The position numbers and the translations under genes were made by a program. Positions 34,719-43,138 of a DNA stretch of 64,000 bases are shown here, in pieces (the stretch's first letter is position 1; every line of letters starts with the position of its first letter). The DNA comes from DAOLCO01 sp964612555 (GTDB lineage Bacteria > Bdellovibrionota_C > UBA2361 > SZUA-149 > DAOLCO01): NCBI GenBank assembly GCA_964612555.1, contig CAZTBW010000005.1:124001-188000 (forward strand), in the 5' to 3' direction. The notes beneath the pieces are model-generated. The model worked only from the letters and a program-made list of their open reading frames with translations, did not search any database and had not been told where the DNA came from.

Positions 34719-35594
34719 TCATGCGAAGCCAATCAAAACGGCTCCGAGAATCATGACCAAGGTTGCCATGATACGCTGTCTGAAACTTTCTTCCTTAAAG
34801 AAAACTTTTCCTACAACAACATTCCCTAACATGCTTAACCGTCTCAGCGCAGAAACATAGGCAACTGCCCCGAACGACAAGGCGGTGTAGTATGTACTCA
34901 GAGTAAGCGCATTTGCAATTCCTGGCAGGAAATAGCTTTTGTACTTCCTCTTTGAGTTTTGAGTACCTGCTCTCATCTTCACTAAGACAAGAACACCAAG
35001 CGTTAGAGACAAGGCAGAACACACCGACAATGCCCAAAAATTCCCACTACTTTTTAGAGCTCCCACTTTGTGATAGACTGAACTAACGCTCCATAAGAGT
35101 GCGACCCCAAGCATGTACATTGAGCCTTTGTCACTTATAGTAAGTGAAATGAACTCACGTACACTCAACAGCTTTCCCCCTGATTGTAACATCAGACAGC
35201 CCGCTAGTATGAGAAAGATACCGAGACATCCAACCCAGGATACTGTTTCGTTCAGAATCAATTTCCCGGTCAGAATTTGAAAAACAGGAACGAAGCTCAG
35301 CATCTGCGTGACTTTTGATAAGTCTCCTTTTTCAAGGGCAGCTTTATAAAATAATGCCGCCGCAGTATCAAGGACACTTACAATCAATAAAGCCTTCAAA
35401 AATCCAGGCTCAATCTTTATTTCCATTTCGGAAAAAAAAGAAGCTACAAAGAAAAAAAGCCCAAAACAGAGCATTGCAACAAAGTACATGCTCCATACCA
35501 CAAATATCGACCGAGAAGCATCCCGATCATTTTTTAGTGCCGCGTCTCTTAGTGAGAGTGACGCAGCAGACAAGACTGTCAATATCACCCACAC
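34719..35594 (-). CDS. EamA/DMT-family transporter
   Basis: 291 residues with about ten hydrophobic segments in two repeated halves (each an EamA unit of about 135 residues). Examples are ILTVLSAASLSLRDAALKND at the start and MYMLGVALLWSVSSVYHKVG opening the second half. The GTG start has AAGGAG 8 bases upstream. Substrate unknown; members export amino acids, metabolites or drugs. It follows a terminator, so it has its own promoter. Confidence 0.85.
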   Translation of the reverse strand: MWVILTVLSAASLSLRDAALKNDRDASRSIFVVWSMYFVAMLCFGLFFFVASFFSEMEIKIEPGFLKALLIVSVLDTAAALFYKAALEKGDLSKVTQMLSFVPVFQILTGKLILNETVSWVGCLGIFLILAGCLMLQSGGKLLSVREFISLTISDKGSMYMLGVALLWSVSSVYHKVGALKSSGNFWALSVCSALSLTLGVLVLVKMRAGTQNSKRKYKSYFLPGIANALTLSTYYTALSFGAVAYVSALRRLSMLGNVVVGKVFFKEESFRQRIMATLVMILGAVLIGFA

Positions 35595-35605
35595 AATATT
35601 TTCTC

Positions 35606-35650
35606 CTTAAAAGAAAAGCGCAAGGCTCTGGTAAATAACCAGCGCCTTGC
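35606..35650 (-). terminator. Terminator after the 35.7 kb gene
   Basis: GCAAGGC (35620-35626) pairs with GCCTTGC (35644-35650). A single mismatch is followed by inner CTGGT/ACCAG (35628-35632 and 35638-35642) and a 5-base loop. On the minus strand it is followed by GCTTTTCTTTT. Confidence 0.75.
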
Positions 35651-35670
35651 TTGTTAATCATTGAAAAAAC

Positions 35671-36417
35671 CTAGGTAGCTACCCGTGGCTGTTCACGCTT
35701 AACTACACTGAAATTCCGACCTCCATGCTGCTCTATACCCCATCCTGGCATAGCAATTCCGAACTGTGCGTATTTCACAGTTCCCTTACCCACATCTTCA
35801 GGGATTTGATGAACGCCCTCTCCACCGAGACACACCGCACCCTGCATCATATGAAACTTCAGGGAAGCAACGTTCGGAACAGGGAAAACAAACACCTCTG
35901 TCAGGAGAAGATGGATTCCCAACGTAGTCAGGATTTTCCTTCTCGAAGAAGCAAATTCTTGGGCAATGTTGATACCAACGTATCTCGAACTCGCGCTCGC
36001 GGAAGTTAAGTACTTTAAGTAATTGCGGTATCCTTTTCGCACTACGGTTAAATAACCATAGGCAGGTTTTTGATCACCTTGCATGAACCCTGGCATATCC
36101 AGTGTCCACTTGAGATCATCTGCAAAAGACGGCCACTCCCCTGTAAAGAACAGAGTATGACCAAGCTGCACAATGCTATCGTCCTTATGGACGAGACCTT
36201 CGATTAAGTACGCGCCAGGTAGAGATAGAACAGAACGATACCATTCAGGAGTACGTCCCATATGCACTCCTCCTCCCAGATATCTTTGGTCATACGGATT
36301 AATCAATCCATCTTTTCCTATGTATGAGAACTGGTTGTACGTACCTGCACATCGTTCGAAATGCCCCATACCTTCACCACGATTTTCGGATGAATAAGTA
36401 TCAAAAACGATCTTCAT
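35671..36417 (-). CDS. Hypothetical protein, family not recognised
   Basis: 248 residues from the ATG at 36417, which has AAAGGAAAG upstream; a TTG five codons earlier is less likely. No signal peptide or clear membrane helix. It is rich in Gly, Tyr and Phe with segments GMGHFERCAGTYNQFSYIG, GAYLIEGLVHKDD and GTVKYAQFGIAMPGWGIEQH. Nothing resembles a known catalytic motif. It ends with a strong terminator and starts about 200 bases from the next gene, so it is probably monocistronic. Confidence 0.65.
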   Translation of the reverse strand: MKIVFDTYSSENRGEGMGHFERCAGTYNQFSYIGKDGLINPYDQRYLGGGVHMGRTPEWYRSVLSLPGAYLIEGLVHKDDSIVQLGHTLFFTGEWPSFADDLKWTLDMPGFMQGDQKPAYGYLTVVRKGYRNYLKYLTSASASSRYVGINIAQEFASSRRKILTTLGIHLLLTEVFVFPVPNVASLKFHMMQGAVCLGGEGVHQIPEDVGKGTVKYAQFGIAMPGWGIEQHGGRNFSVVKREQPRVAT

Positions 36418-36487
36418 AATCTTTCCTTTCAAAAACCTCTAAAAGCGTCCAGGGAGTCTCAACATAGAGACCCAATACCTGTTAACC

Positions 36488-36535
36488 TCTAAAAAAAGAG
36501 AGATGCCGCAGAAAGCCCGAAACCCTTCAGCGGCA
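36488..36535 (-). terminator. Probable terminator of the first binding-protein gene
   Basis: TGCCGC (36504-36509) pairs with GCGGCA (36530-36535). An inner GAA/TTC pair extends it, and on the minus strand TCTCTCTTTTTTT follows. It lies 100 bases after the stop at 36633. Confidence 0.5.
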
Positions 36536-36632
36536 ACTCAGAAAATCACTGCTCACAATAATAAATAGGAAAGATCAGATAGAGGTGAGATAACACCAAT
36601 CGCACAAAGCAAATATAGGACAATATTAATAT

Positions 36633-37745
36633 TTAATCAACTGAGCTACTCAGCGTTCTAAACCCGTCCTCTCTTACTTCCTTAAATACCATAGGATAAG
36701 AGAAGTAATACCCATATTCACCATCGCTCTTAAGTAAAAAAAGCTTCTCTGATTCGAAAGAATGCAACCTTATTAATTCATCTTTCAAGTCCACACTTTT
36801 CTGTTTTGCCTGTTCTAGTTCTTTGACATTAGACAGTAAAAATTTCGCGGTAGTATATGCGTTATACGCATACGATATTTGAAGATCATTTCCAAATTTT
36901 TCTATGTATCTGGCTCTAAAATCTTCAGGCATATCAAGATTCGGATATTTTGCACCATTCATCGTCCCTTGAGATTGATGTACTTCATTAGCACTTTCAA
37001 AAATGTCTGTTCCAAAAGTAGGAATGGATAACCCCATATTTCTCATTGTTTTATATGCAGTACTGACTTGTCCGGGGAAAAGATACACTGCGAGTATATC
37101 AATATCTGAAACTCTCGCTTTGATAAGTTCTGTTTTAAAATCCATCTTATCGGGAGAAACTCTGGCAATAATCTTCACTTCTTCATCTTCCTTTGCCTGC
37201 GACAAAAGTTCTTCTAAAAGTCCTTCAAAGAAAGGGTCTTCAGACATGATTATTCCTATCTTTTTGTGCTTACCAGAAGAAGTGTTTTTGTGCTTACCAG
37301 AAGAAGTGTTTCGTAAATATGAATACACGGTACCGATAAAATCTGCGGACGGATTAATAGTACGTATCACATACGGATTATTTTTTGCGGGTCTTCTATC
37401 CACACTCATGGTAAGAACAGGAATTTTCTTCGCGCTGGACAAAGGAGCAACAGAATAAAGGCATGGTTCTCCCCAAAGGTACACAATATCTACTTTCTTC
37501 ATCTCAGTCAGAACTTTAAAAGTAGTAACTGCTGTCTTCCCATCAAATTTATTGTCTTCATAAAAAAGTTGATTTTCTTTATTCTCAACATCTTCCTGAG
37601 CCATATTAAAGGCATTCTTCACTACTTCCCCATACTCCTGTAGTGGACCAGACAAGGGAAGACTAAGCCCGATTTTTAACTTGGTAGTTTCTGCTAAAGG
37701 TATAGCTGGAAAAATTAATATAAAAAATAAAAATAACTTTTTCAT
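36633..37745 (-). CDS. Periplasmic LivK-like (Peripla_BP_6) substrate-binding protein, copy 1
   Basis: 370 residues with a classical signal peptide (KKLFLFFILIFPAIPLAET). The type-I periplasmic fold shows IGLSLPLSGPLQEYGE at the start and YAYNAYTTAKFLLSNV near the end, the pattern of branched-chain-amino-acid-type receptors. It contains a perfect in-frame duplication of eight residues (NTSSGKHK twice, about 150-165). No ABC permease or ATPase gene is nearby. Three full paralogues occur at 43.1, 46.0 and 62.1 kb, plus a fragment at 40.8 kb. Ligand unknown. Confidence 0.85.
   Translation of the reverse strand: MKKLFLFFILIFPAIPLAETTKLKIGLSLPLSGPLQEYGEVVKNAFNMAQEDVENKENQLFYEDNKFDGKTAVTTFKVLTEMKKVDIVYLWGEPCLYSVAPLSSAKKIPVLTMSVDRRPAKNNPYVIRTINPSADFIGTVYSYLRNTSSGKHKNTSSGKHKKIGIIMSEDPFFEGLLEELLSQAKEDEEVKIIARVSPDKMDFKTELIKARVSDIDILAVYLFPGQVSTAYKTMRNMGLSIPTFGTDIFESANEVHQSQGTMNGAKYPNLDMPEDFRARYIEKFGNDLQISYAYNAYTTAKFLLSNVKELEQAKQKSVDLKDELIRLHSFESEKLFLLKSDGEYGYYFSYPMVFKEVREDGFRTLSSSVD
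37262..37309. repeat. 24-bp perfect tandem duplication inside a coding region
   Basis: Two identical 24-base units (37262-37285 and 37286-37309) keep the reading frame and duplicate eight residues in a loop between the two lobes of the binding protein. Perfect identity suggests a recent slippage event. Confidence 0.9.
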
Positions 37746-37875
37746 TTTAGAGTAAATCCTATCTAAAAACTTGAGGACAAAAAATAATAGCTAGCTTCAT
37801 TCACTATAATAAATTAATCGAATCACTGTGCTTCTCTGCTATTACTTCTAACCGAAAATGTGGTCAACCCTGAAA

Positions 37876-38787
37876 CTATCCAGGCGCTGAATTTAGAGCA
37901 CCTTGTTCGGATTTTTTCGTAAAAGGTTCTAGATGAACAACAACATCCTGCAAGTTGGGCATTTTATTTTGTAAGCGGTCTTTAACCTGGTGACCAATAT
38001 GATGTCCGATTTCTACGGTACAATCGGGGTCAACCTGAACATGAAGCTCGGCAAAATAGTAACTCCCACTCTTTCGAATAAAGCATTTTTCAATCTCAAG
38101 TACACCCTCTACATCTTTTGCATTCGATTTAATAGCTTGCATAATTTCAGGATTTACCTGTCCATCAATATTTTCATGAATGGAACGAACTATAATCTTA
38201 CCTCCGTTAAATACAATGATCGTACATGCGATCAATGCTGCCCAGTCATCAGCAGCGGCAAAATCTGGTCCACCAATCAGTGCGATGCTAATACCAACAA
38301 TCGCAGCGGCTGATGTCAGGGCATCCGAACGATGATGCCAGGCATCACCTTCAAGAGCACGGCTTTGTAATACTTCTGAAAGTTTGGAAATACGCCGAGC
38401 CATAAACCCTTTAATTATAACCACCAGGACAAGTACTGGAAGAGTAAACCACGCGGGGCTGTGGTGCGGGGTTAAAATCTCGCAAATACTCTGAAAAGCA
38501 ATAATACCTGCAGCAACAATAAGAGCAGCCCCAGAAAATATTCCTGCAAGGGATTCAATTTTACCATGTCCATAAGGATGATTATGATCAGGTGGGCGAA
38601 GAGACAAATGAAAACCAACCCATGAAATCAAGGAAGTAAAGATATCTGATGCGGATTCGATTCCATCAGCAATAAGTGCGTAGGAATTACCAACCCAACC
38701 CACCAAAATCTTAGTGAGCATAAGAATAAAATTAACCAGCAATACCAGTAACCCATAGCCAATCATATCTTTACGAGAAATAGTCAT
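37876..38787 (-). CDS. Cation diffusion facilitator (CDF) family metal transporter
   Basis: 303 residues with six membrane segments in the first 210. Metal-site motifs are SYALIADGIESASD (helix 2, D41 and D48 region) and DAWHHRSDALTS (helix 5 HxxxD). The loop HNHPYGHGKIES is typical. The cytoplasmic C-terminal domain has FAELHVQVDPDCTVEIGHHI. It exports Zn, Fe, Mn or similar divalent ions in exchange for protons. No metalloregulator gene is adjacent. Confidence 0.93.
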   Translation of the reverse strand: MTISRKDMIGYGLLVLLVNFILMLTKILVGWVGNSYALIADGIESASDIFTSLISWVGFHLSLRPPDHNHPYGHGKIESLAGIFSGAALIVAAGIIAFQSICEILTPHHSPAWFTLPVLVLVVIIKGFMARRISKLSEVLQSRALEGDAWHHRSDALTSAAAIVGISIALIGGPDFAAADDWAALIACTIIVFNGGKIIVRSIHENIDGQVNPEIMQAIKSNAKDVEGVLEIEKCFIRKSGSYYFAELHVQVDPDCTVEIGHHIGHQVKDRLQNKMPNLQDVVVHLEPFTKKSEQGALNSAPG

Positions 38788-38856
38788 GGGAATAATTCCT
38801 GCTTTGTCAAATGTTCACTACTTCTATATATGATAGGTATGTAACTTTCTTACTCA

Positions 38857-39192
38857 TCAAAAAAATGATCGCGTAATGCCTCCATCAACACGAATATTTT
38901 GACCCGTGATATATTTTGCCCCGTCTGACAGTAAAAAGGCTACCGTCTGTGCTATTTCATCGGTAGTGCCATACCTTTTCATTGGAAGACGTTCAAGATC
39001 AGCAAGGTTTTGGTTTGACCCAGTTACACCAATACCACCTAACTCCTTTGCAAGGGATTCACCTCTACCTGAAGATGAGAAAATCACTACCTTGTAGTCA
39101 AGACCCGCAAGTTTACTGGCAATCGCTGCACCCATACCACTGCCAGCAGCCGTAATTAAAGCAACTTTAGCCAAAATATATAAGCCTCTCAT
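38857..39192 (-). pseudogene. Short-chain dehydrogenase remnant with internal deletion
   Basis: 111 residues where the family needs about 240. The N-terminal Rossmann start is present (KVALITAAGSGMGAAIASKL). It then joins directly to the SDR C-terminus RYGTTDEIAQTVAFLLSD and YITGQNIRVDGG. Roughly 130 residues are missing, including the NAG motif, the catalytic Ser and the YxxxK pair. The join keeps the frame, near NQNLADLERLPM. It is almost certainly inactive as a dehydrogenase. It may start at the ATG at 39192 or a TTG six codons later. Confidence 0.8.
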
Positions 39193-39269
39193 TCATTCTA
39201 TGACTCTGCACTAGCCCAGTTTAGCACATCCTTGAAATAACCTAAAACGGAGAAATACAATACTCACCA

Positions 39270-40160
39270 TTATTTCCTTGTCAGCAAGTAAACTCCTAAT
39301 ATCCCCGGAATCAATGCTAAAAGCTGGCTATAGCTGGGGTTTAAACCCAAGAAAAGATAACACGCAAGCATGGTAACAATCGGAAACATTGAATTGATTG
39401 AAATGGCTTTACTGATAGGTATCCGGTAAATCCCTTCAACCCATAAAATCTTGGATACACCAAATACCAGTAAACCATTCGGTACAATAAACGCCAGGGA
39501 TGACTTGAGATCATTACTGGTAGGCAATTCTTCAAACAACACTGCAAAAATTAAAATGAATATAGTTGAAAGAGTGCCCCGAACAAATAACAAAACAGAT
39601 GCAGAAACGAACTCTCTTGCTATTTTACTATAATAGTTTCCCATTGGAGGAAAGAAAACTGCAATAATGACAAGAAAACTTGTAAGACGTAAGCTAAAAT
39701 CTTCTTTATAAATCACCATAAAGGATGCAATAAGAACAAGAATACTGCCAATTACTTGTGTACATCGTACCCGTTCTTTACCAAACAATAATAACACAAG
39801 ATAGGTTGCTGGAACTTCAAATAACAAAAGAATGCCTATTGTAACCGGGTCTTCATATTTGCCAGCAATGAACAATAATGAATAAAAGATTGCCCCTATT
39901 AATATAGCAGACAGAATCACCGGTTTTACCACTTCCCTTCTGAGTACGTTTGGAAATGTTTTATGTTTGATTGCAAACGGTGCAATAACAAATAATGAAA
40001 GTAGCTGACTGAGCCCTCCCGAAAATAAAGGTCCAAGAGTAGACAAACTCATGAACGTCAAAAGAGGAAAAATCCCCCATAAAATAGCCTCAAAAAATAT
40101 ACAAACTTCTCCCTTCCTTTCTTCCGATAATTTAGAAAATATTTTTTGAAACATACCCAC
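39270..40160 (-). CDS. EamA/DMT-family transporter (second)
   Basis: 296 residues with about ten hydrophobic segments in two halves. It opens EVCIFFEAILWGIFPLLTFM, a typical EamA start, and ends LALIPGILGVYLLTRK. It is only distantly like the DMT protein at 34.7 kb. The start overlaps or abuts the stop of the ATPase gene upstream (TGAGTG), so the two are probably co-translated. Substrate unknown. Confidence 0.83.
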   Translation of the reverse strand: MGMFQKIFSKLSEERKGEVCIFFEAILWGIFPLLTFMSLSTLGPLFSGGLSQLLSLFVIAPFAIKHKTFPNVLRREVVKPVILSAILIGAIFYSLLFIAGKYEDPVTIGILLLFEVPATYLVLLLFGKERVRCTQVIGSILVLIASFMVIYKEDFSLRLTSFLVIIAVFFPPMGNYYSKIAREFVSASVLLFVRGTLSTIFILIFAVLFEELPTSNDLKSSLAFIVPNGLLVFGVSKILWVEGIYRIPISKAISINSMFPIVTMLACYLFLGLNPSYSQLLALIPGILGVYLLTRK

Positions 40161-40775
40161 TCAGTGCGCTTTCTTAATACCTCGCTCTGTAAGAGCTTCC
40201 TTAACGAATGCGGTACGCTTTATTGAACTCATAACTGGCACTCGAAGTACATCATATCCCAATGCACGGTAATCATGTATTAGATATTCATCCAGGAATC
40301 TTCTTGTTTCCAGATCCTCTGTACGTACGGGATCACTAGCGAGGACTTGCGCTACATGTTCATCAGGTAATAAATCAAAATGCAGTACAACAGCATATCG
40401 AACATGGCAGCAGTCTTTAAGAAGAGATGAGGGATCCAGTCCTGCAACACGATAATAAGTGATACTGTCAGGCATTGCTCGATCAAAAAACCATGGACGA
40501 TCTTTGGGGCGAGATAATTCAATTTCAACTTTAGTAGATACTAATCCTCGTTGAAATTCTGCTTCATTTGCACGGATTTCCTGCTTTGTTCGCCCTTTAG
40601 CTAACTCACGCTCAATGTAAACACGTGCCACCTCAGGTTCATAAGGTACCCCTAATGCATTCAGCACCGTTGTTTTACCACTTATGGGACCACCCGTTGC
40701 TACTACAAACTGCGAATTACTTCCAAATGTAGCATCTCGCAGATCGAAAGAGAATTCAGTATTAAATTTAGACAT
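40161..40775 (-). CDS. P-loop ATPase, AAA_28/NadR-kinase-like
   Basis: 204 residues. Walker A is ATGGPISGKTTVLNAL (about 27-41). PWFFDRAMPDSITYYRVAG is the conserved acidic region, and the C-terminal LIHDYRALGYDVLRVP follows. This is the pattern of small AAA_28 or NadR-type kinases. The substrate is unknown; relatives include nucleoside or phosphoinositide-like kinases. It is coupled to the DMT transporter gene downstream. Confidence 0.8.
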   Translation of the reverse strand: MSKFNTEFSFDLRDATFGSNSQFVVATGGPISGKTTVLNALGVPYEPEVARVYIERELAKGRTKQEIRANEAEFQRGLVSTKVEIELSRPKDRPWFFDRAMPDSITYYRVAGLDPSSLLKDCCHVRYAVVLHFDLLPDEHVAQVLASDPVRTEDLETRRFLDEYLIHDYRALGYDVLRVPVMSSIKRTAFVKEALTERGIKKAH

Positions 40776-40787
40776 ACCAGTTTATCA

Positions 40788-41028
40788 TTAATCGACATTT
40801 TGCCAGACACCGTTTTTAACCTTTATCAATAAATCCGGACGATTTGATCCTCCATATTCATCGAATGTAAGAGAACCGGCTATACCATTATATTTCTTCG
40901 TGGACATTATTTTGGCAACACAATCATTATCAAATTTCACATCAGGACAATTTCTTGCGGATTCTGCTAGTAGCATTATGTCATCATACGCTAATGCCGT
41001 TACAAAGCGAGGAAACGCTTTGTAACGG
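40788..41028 (-). pseudogene. 3' fragment of a LivK-like binding-protein gene
   Basis: Only the C-terminal 80 residues of a Peripla_BP_6 protein remain: FVTALAYDDIMLLAESARN and YNGIAGSLTFDEYGGSN are typical of the last third. Reading upstream, the frame reaches a stop (TAG) just beyond 41028, so no full gene exists. The cut coincides with a perfect inverted repeat. It is the fifth member of the paralogue set in this window. Confidence 0.75.
40997..41028. repeat. Perfect 13-bp inverted repeat at a gene truncation point
   Basis: CCGTTACAAAGCG (40997-41009) and its exact complement (41016-41028) flank a 6-base loop. It marks the 5' edge of the binding-protein fragment. The half-site contains GTTACAAA, the same octamer seen in the 9.4 kb regulatory region; this may be coincidence. 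Confidence 0.8.
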
Positions 41029-41219
41029 AGAAATTTCTACTTCCTGATACCTATTATGCTTCATTAGCTTACTGAAATACCAGACACTTTTTTACACATT
41101 CTTGCTCCTGCTAAATTTAATCTTCCGCACCTTGCCAAGTCTGTCTTTTAGCTATCTTGAAGTTTTTTTATAAAATTCCCCATCTTTAACACTTGATATT
41201 TATACGTATATAATTCATA

Positions 41220-41248
41220 TTGAAATAAAAGTATTTATCAGCTATAAT
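41220..41248 (+). promoter_or_regulatory. Strong sigma-70-type promoter of fic, giving a leaderless transcript
   Basis: TTGAAA (41220-41225), exactly 17 bases, TATAAT (41243-41248). The ATG at 41255 is 6 bases after the -10, where transcription would be expected to start, and there is no Shine-Dalgarno. Confidence 0.7.
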
Positions 41249-41254
41249 TTTTGT

Positions 41255-42022
41255 ATGACAGATAAAACATACTCTCTGAAATTACTTCCTCCTCAAGAGT
41301 TTTCTAAAAATCAGCAAAAATCTTTTAACAAATTAATAACTCGTCTTTTAAAATATCATCTTATTGGATCAACTCTTGTTGAAGGCTCAACATTTACTGA
41401 GAATGAAGCAAAAAAAGTCTTAAAGGGAGAGGGCATCCATGGGCATAGCATTGATGAGCATCTTGAGTTAACTAATGGAATCGATGCAGCCAGTTATATG
41501 CACAGGATGTTTTTTCAAAAAGAGGCTCTTACGACCGAACTAATCGATCATTGCCACCATCTGTTATTTAAAAACATTGATGAAAAAAAGAAAAAGCCGG
41601 GTTTACATAGAGGTAAATCCGGAGATGCTGCATTTACTTTATTACTGGATGACGGAAAAACACGTAAATATGAATACGAGCATCCCAAGATCCTATTGAC
41701 CGACTATCGTCCATTTATAGAATATCATATTAACAGATTATTACCTCAAGATCTGTATGCTATTTCTCTACGACTTGCCGAAGCGTATTTTCATTTTCAA
41801 ATGTTACACCCGTATTCTGACGGCAATGGTCGAATAGGACGTTTTTTAATAAGTGCTAAAGCGGCAGCCGAAAGAGGTTTATTCTTTCGATTTGAACTGA
41901 TTGACGGATCTTCTCATCTTGAAATCATGATGAAAGCAACTCTGCAATACCAGAAAAATAAAAGACAAGTTAATTTGGATGACTTAAGAGAATTCATAAA
42001 AACTCATTTGGAGGTCTTATAA
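41255..42022 (+). CDS. Fic-family protein (predicted AMP-transferase)
   Basis: 255 residues. The catalytic motif is HPYSDGNGRIGR (185-196), a full match to HxFx(D/E)GNGRxxR except Tyr for Phe. An N-terminal inhibitory motif SxxxEG is seen as STLVEG (39-44), so this is a class II Fic whose own helix plugs the ATP site through the Glu. It would transfer AMP from ATP to a protein side chain; target unknown. The flap region KYEYEHPKILLTD precedes the motif. It starts with an apparently leaderless ATG. The next gene begins one base after its stop. Confidence 0.92.
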   Translation: MTDKTYSLKLLPPQEFSKNQQKSFNKLITRLLKYHLIGSTLVEGSTFTENEAKKVLKGEGIHGHSIDEHLELTNGIDAASYMHRMFFQKEALTTELIDHCHHLLFKNIDEKKKKPGLHRGKSGDAAFTLLLDDGKTRKYEYEHPKILLTDYRPFIEYHINRLLPQDLYAISLRLAEAYFHFQMLHPYSDGNGRIGRFLISAKAAAERGLFFRFELIDGSSHLEIMMKATLQYQKNKRQVNLDDLREFIKTHLEVL

Positions 42023-42023
42023 A

Positions 42024-42398
42024 ATGAATAATCAAGAAGCTCTGGACACAATGAAACACCACAAAAGATTTGAAGAATTTCTTCACGGAATAGATTTTAA
42101 AAAATATCCCGGACTCGACTTAAAAAAAGTATTTTATTTTATTTCAAATGGCACTCTTGTTCGGGGAATGCCCTTAGATTCTACGTATAAACTAATGGAA
42201 TCAATAAGAGTATGGCTTGAACAACACTCCCACGGAGGAGCCAGACATGGTGCCGGAAGACCAGGCAAGAATCGTACAATTAAAAAAATTACCCTAAGTG
42301 CAGAAGAAAAAGATATAGTCATGGCAAAGGCGCGAGCAAAAACCAAAGGAAGCAGCCTGCAAAAAGAATTCAGAACGTGGCTAAAGAACCTTAAATAA
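42024..42398 (+). CDS. Small basic protein coupled to Fic, possible DNA-binding partner
   Basis: 124 residues with one base between the Fic stop and its ATG, and a GGAGG 10-12 bases upstream inside fic. The N-terminal half is helical (EALDTMKHHKRFEEFLHGID). The middle has the Gly/Arg motif GGARHGAGRPGKN, of the kind found in phage and mobile-element DNA-binding proteins. The C-terminus is basic and helical (ITLSAEEKDIVMAKARAKTK). No family recognised. The tight link suggests it is a regulator, target or antitoxin-like partner of Fic; this is inference. Confidence 0.75.
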   Translation: MNNQEALDTMKHHKRFEEFLHGIDFKKYPGLDLKKVFYFISNGTLVRGMPLDSTYKLMESIRVWLEQHSHGGARHGAGRPGKNRTIKKITLSAEEKDIVMAKARAKTKGSSLQKEFRTWLKNLK

Positions 42399-42497
42399 TA
42401 ATCTGCAAAAAGATGGTCTAAGAAAGGCGACCAAAAGTAAGCTAGTAGGAAAGTTTAGGTGCTCAAGTAAATCTATGATCTGACACTTTATTCTTCC

Positions 42498-43076
42498 CTA
42501 TCTGGATGTTGGCCTTGCAACTCTTATAAAATCACTTAAAAAATCAAGCAATAATGGAAAAGTAGTATATCCCGATTCGGCATTCAAGTGTCCACCATTG
42601 TTGATAATTTTTGGTGTGACTTCCAAAGCCTGGGCAATATCAAAAAGCTGTTTCTGAGGCACATAAGGATCGTTATCTCCCATGAAAAATTTAATATACC
42701 CTCCATGTTTTCTGATAGATAACCAATTAAAGGGTTTACTAAAGAAACTTGAGTTTAACAGATCGTACTCTGGAATTCCTATATCACCATAAGGCGCAGA
42801 TACAAGCACTGTACAGAGTATTGGAAAATGTATTTTTTCAAGAAGACGCAGCACTAAAATAGCGCCTATACTATGACCTATCAAGATCGTTCCCTGACCC
42901 GGTTCACCACACTGCTTTTTGAATGCTTCAAGCCAGGATTCTAACGACTGATTCTCAGGTCTCGGCATCTCAGGAACTTGTGTTTCCACCTGTAAACTCT
43001 GTAATTCATTTGACAACCAAGGGAACCAGTTACCTTGAGGAGAGCCTTTTGTTCCGTGAATTATAATTGCTTTCAT
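42498..43076 (-). CDS. RBBP9/YdeN-type alpha/beta hydrolase
   Basis: 192 residues from ATG 43076, where the family pattern KAIIIHGTKGSPQGNWFPWL begins. Nucleophile elbow GHSIGA; the acid region is FMGDNDPYVP and the catalytic His is in NNGGHLNAESGYTTFP. All three members of the Ser-Asp-His triad are therefore visible. Substrate unknown. A frame extending to 43106 lacks support. Confidence 0.88.
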   Translation of the reverse strand: MKAIIIHGTKGSPQGNWFPWLSNELQSLQVETQVPEMPRPENQSLESWLEAFKKQCGEPGQGTILIGHSIGAILVLRLLEKIHFPILCTVLVSAPYGDIGIPEYDLLNSSFFSKPFNWLSIRKHGGYIKFFMGDNDPYVPQKQLFDIAQALEVTPKIINNGGHLNAESGYTTFPLLLDFLSDFIRVARPTSR

Positions 43077-43138
43077 CTGTATTTCTTGTGGAACGGTTAA
43101 GTGCACAGGGCAGAACTCCCTTAACCTAAATGATATAC

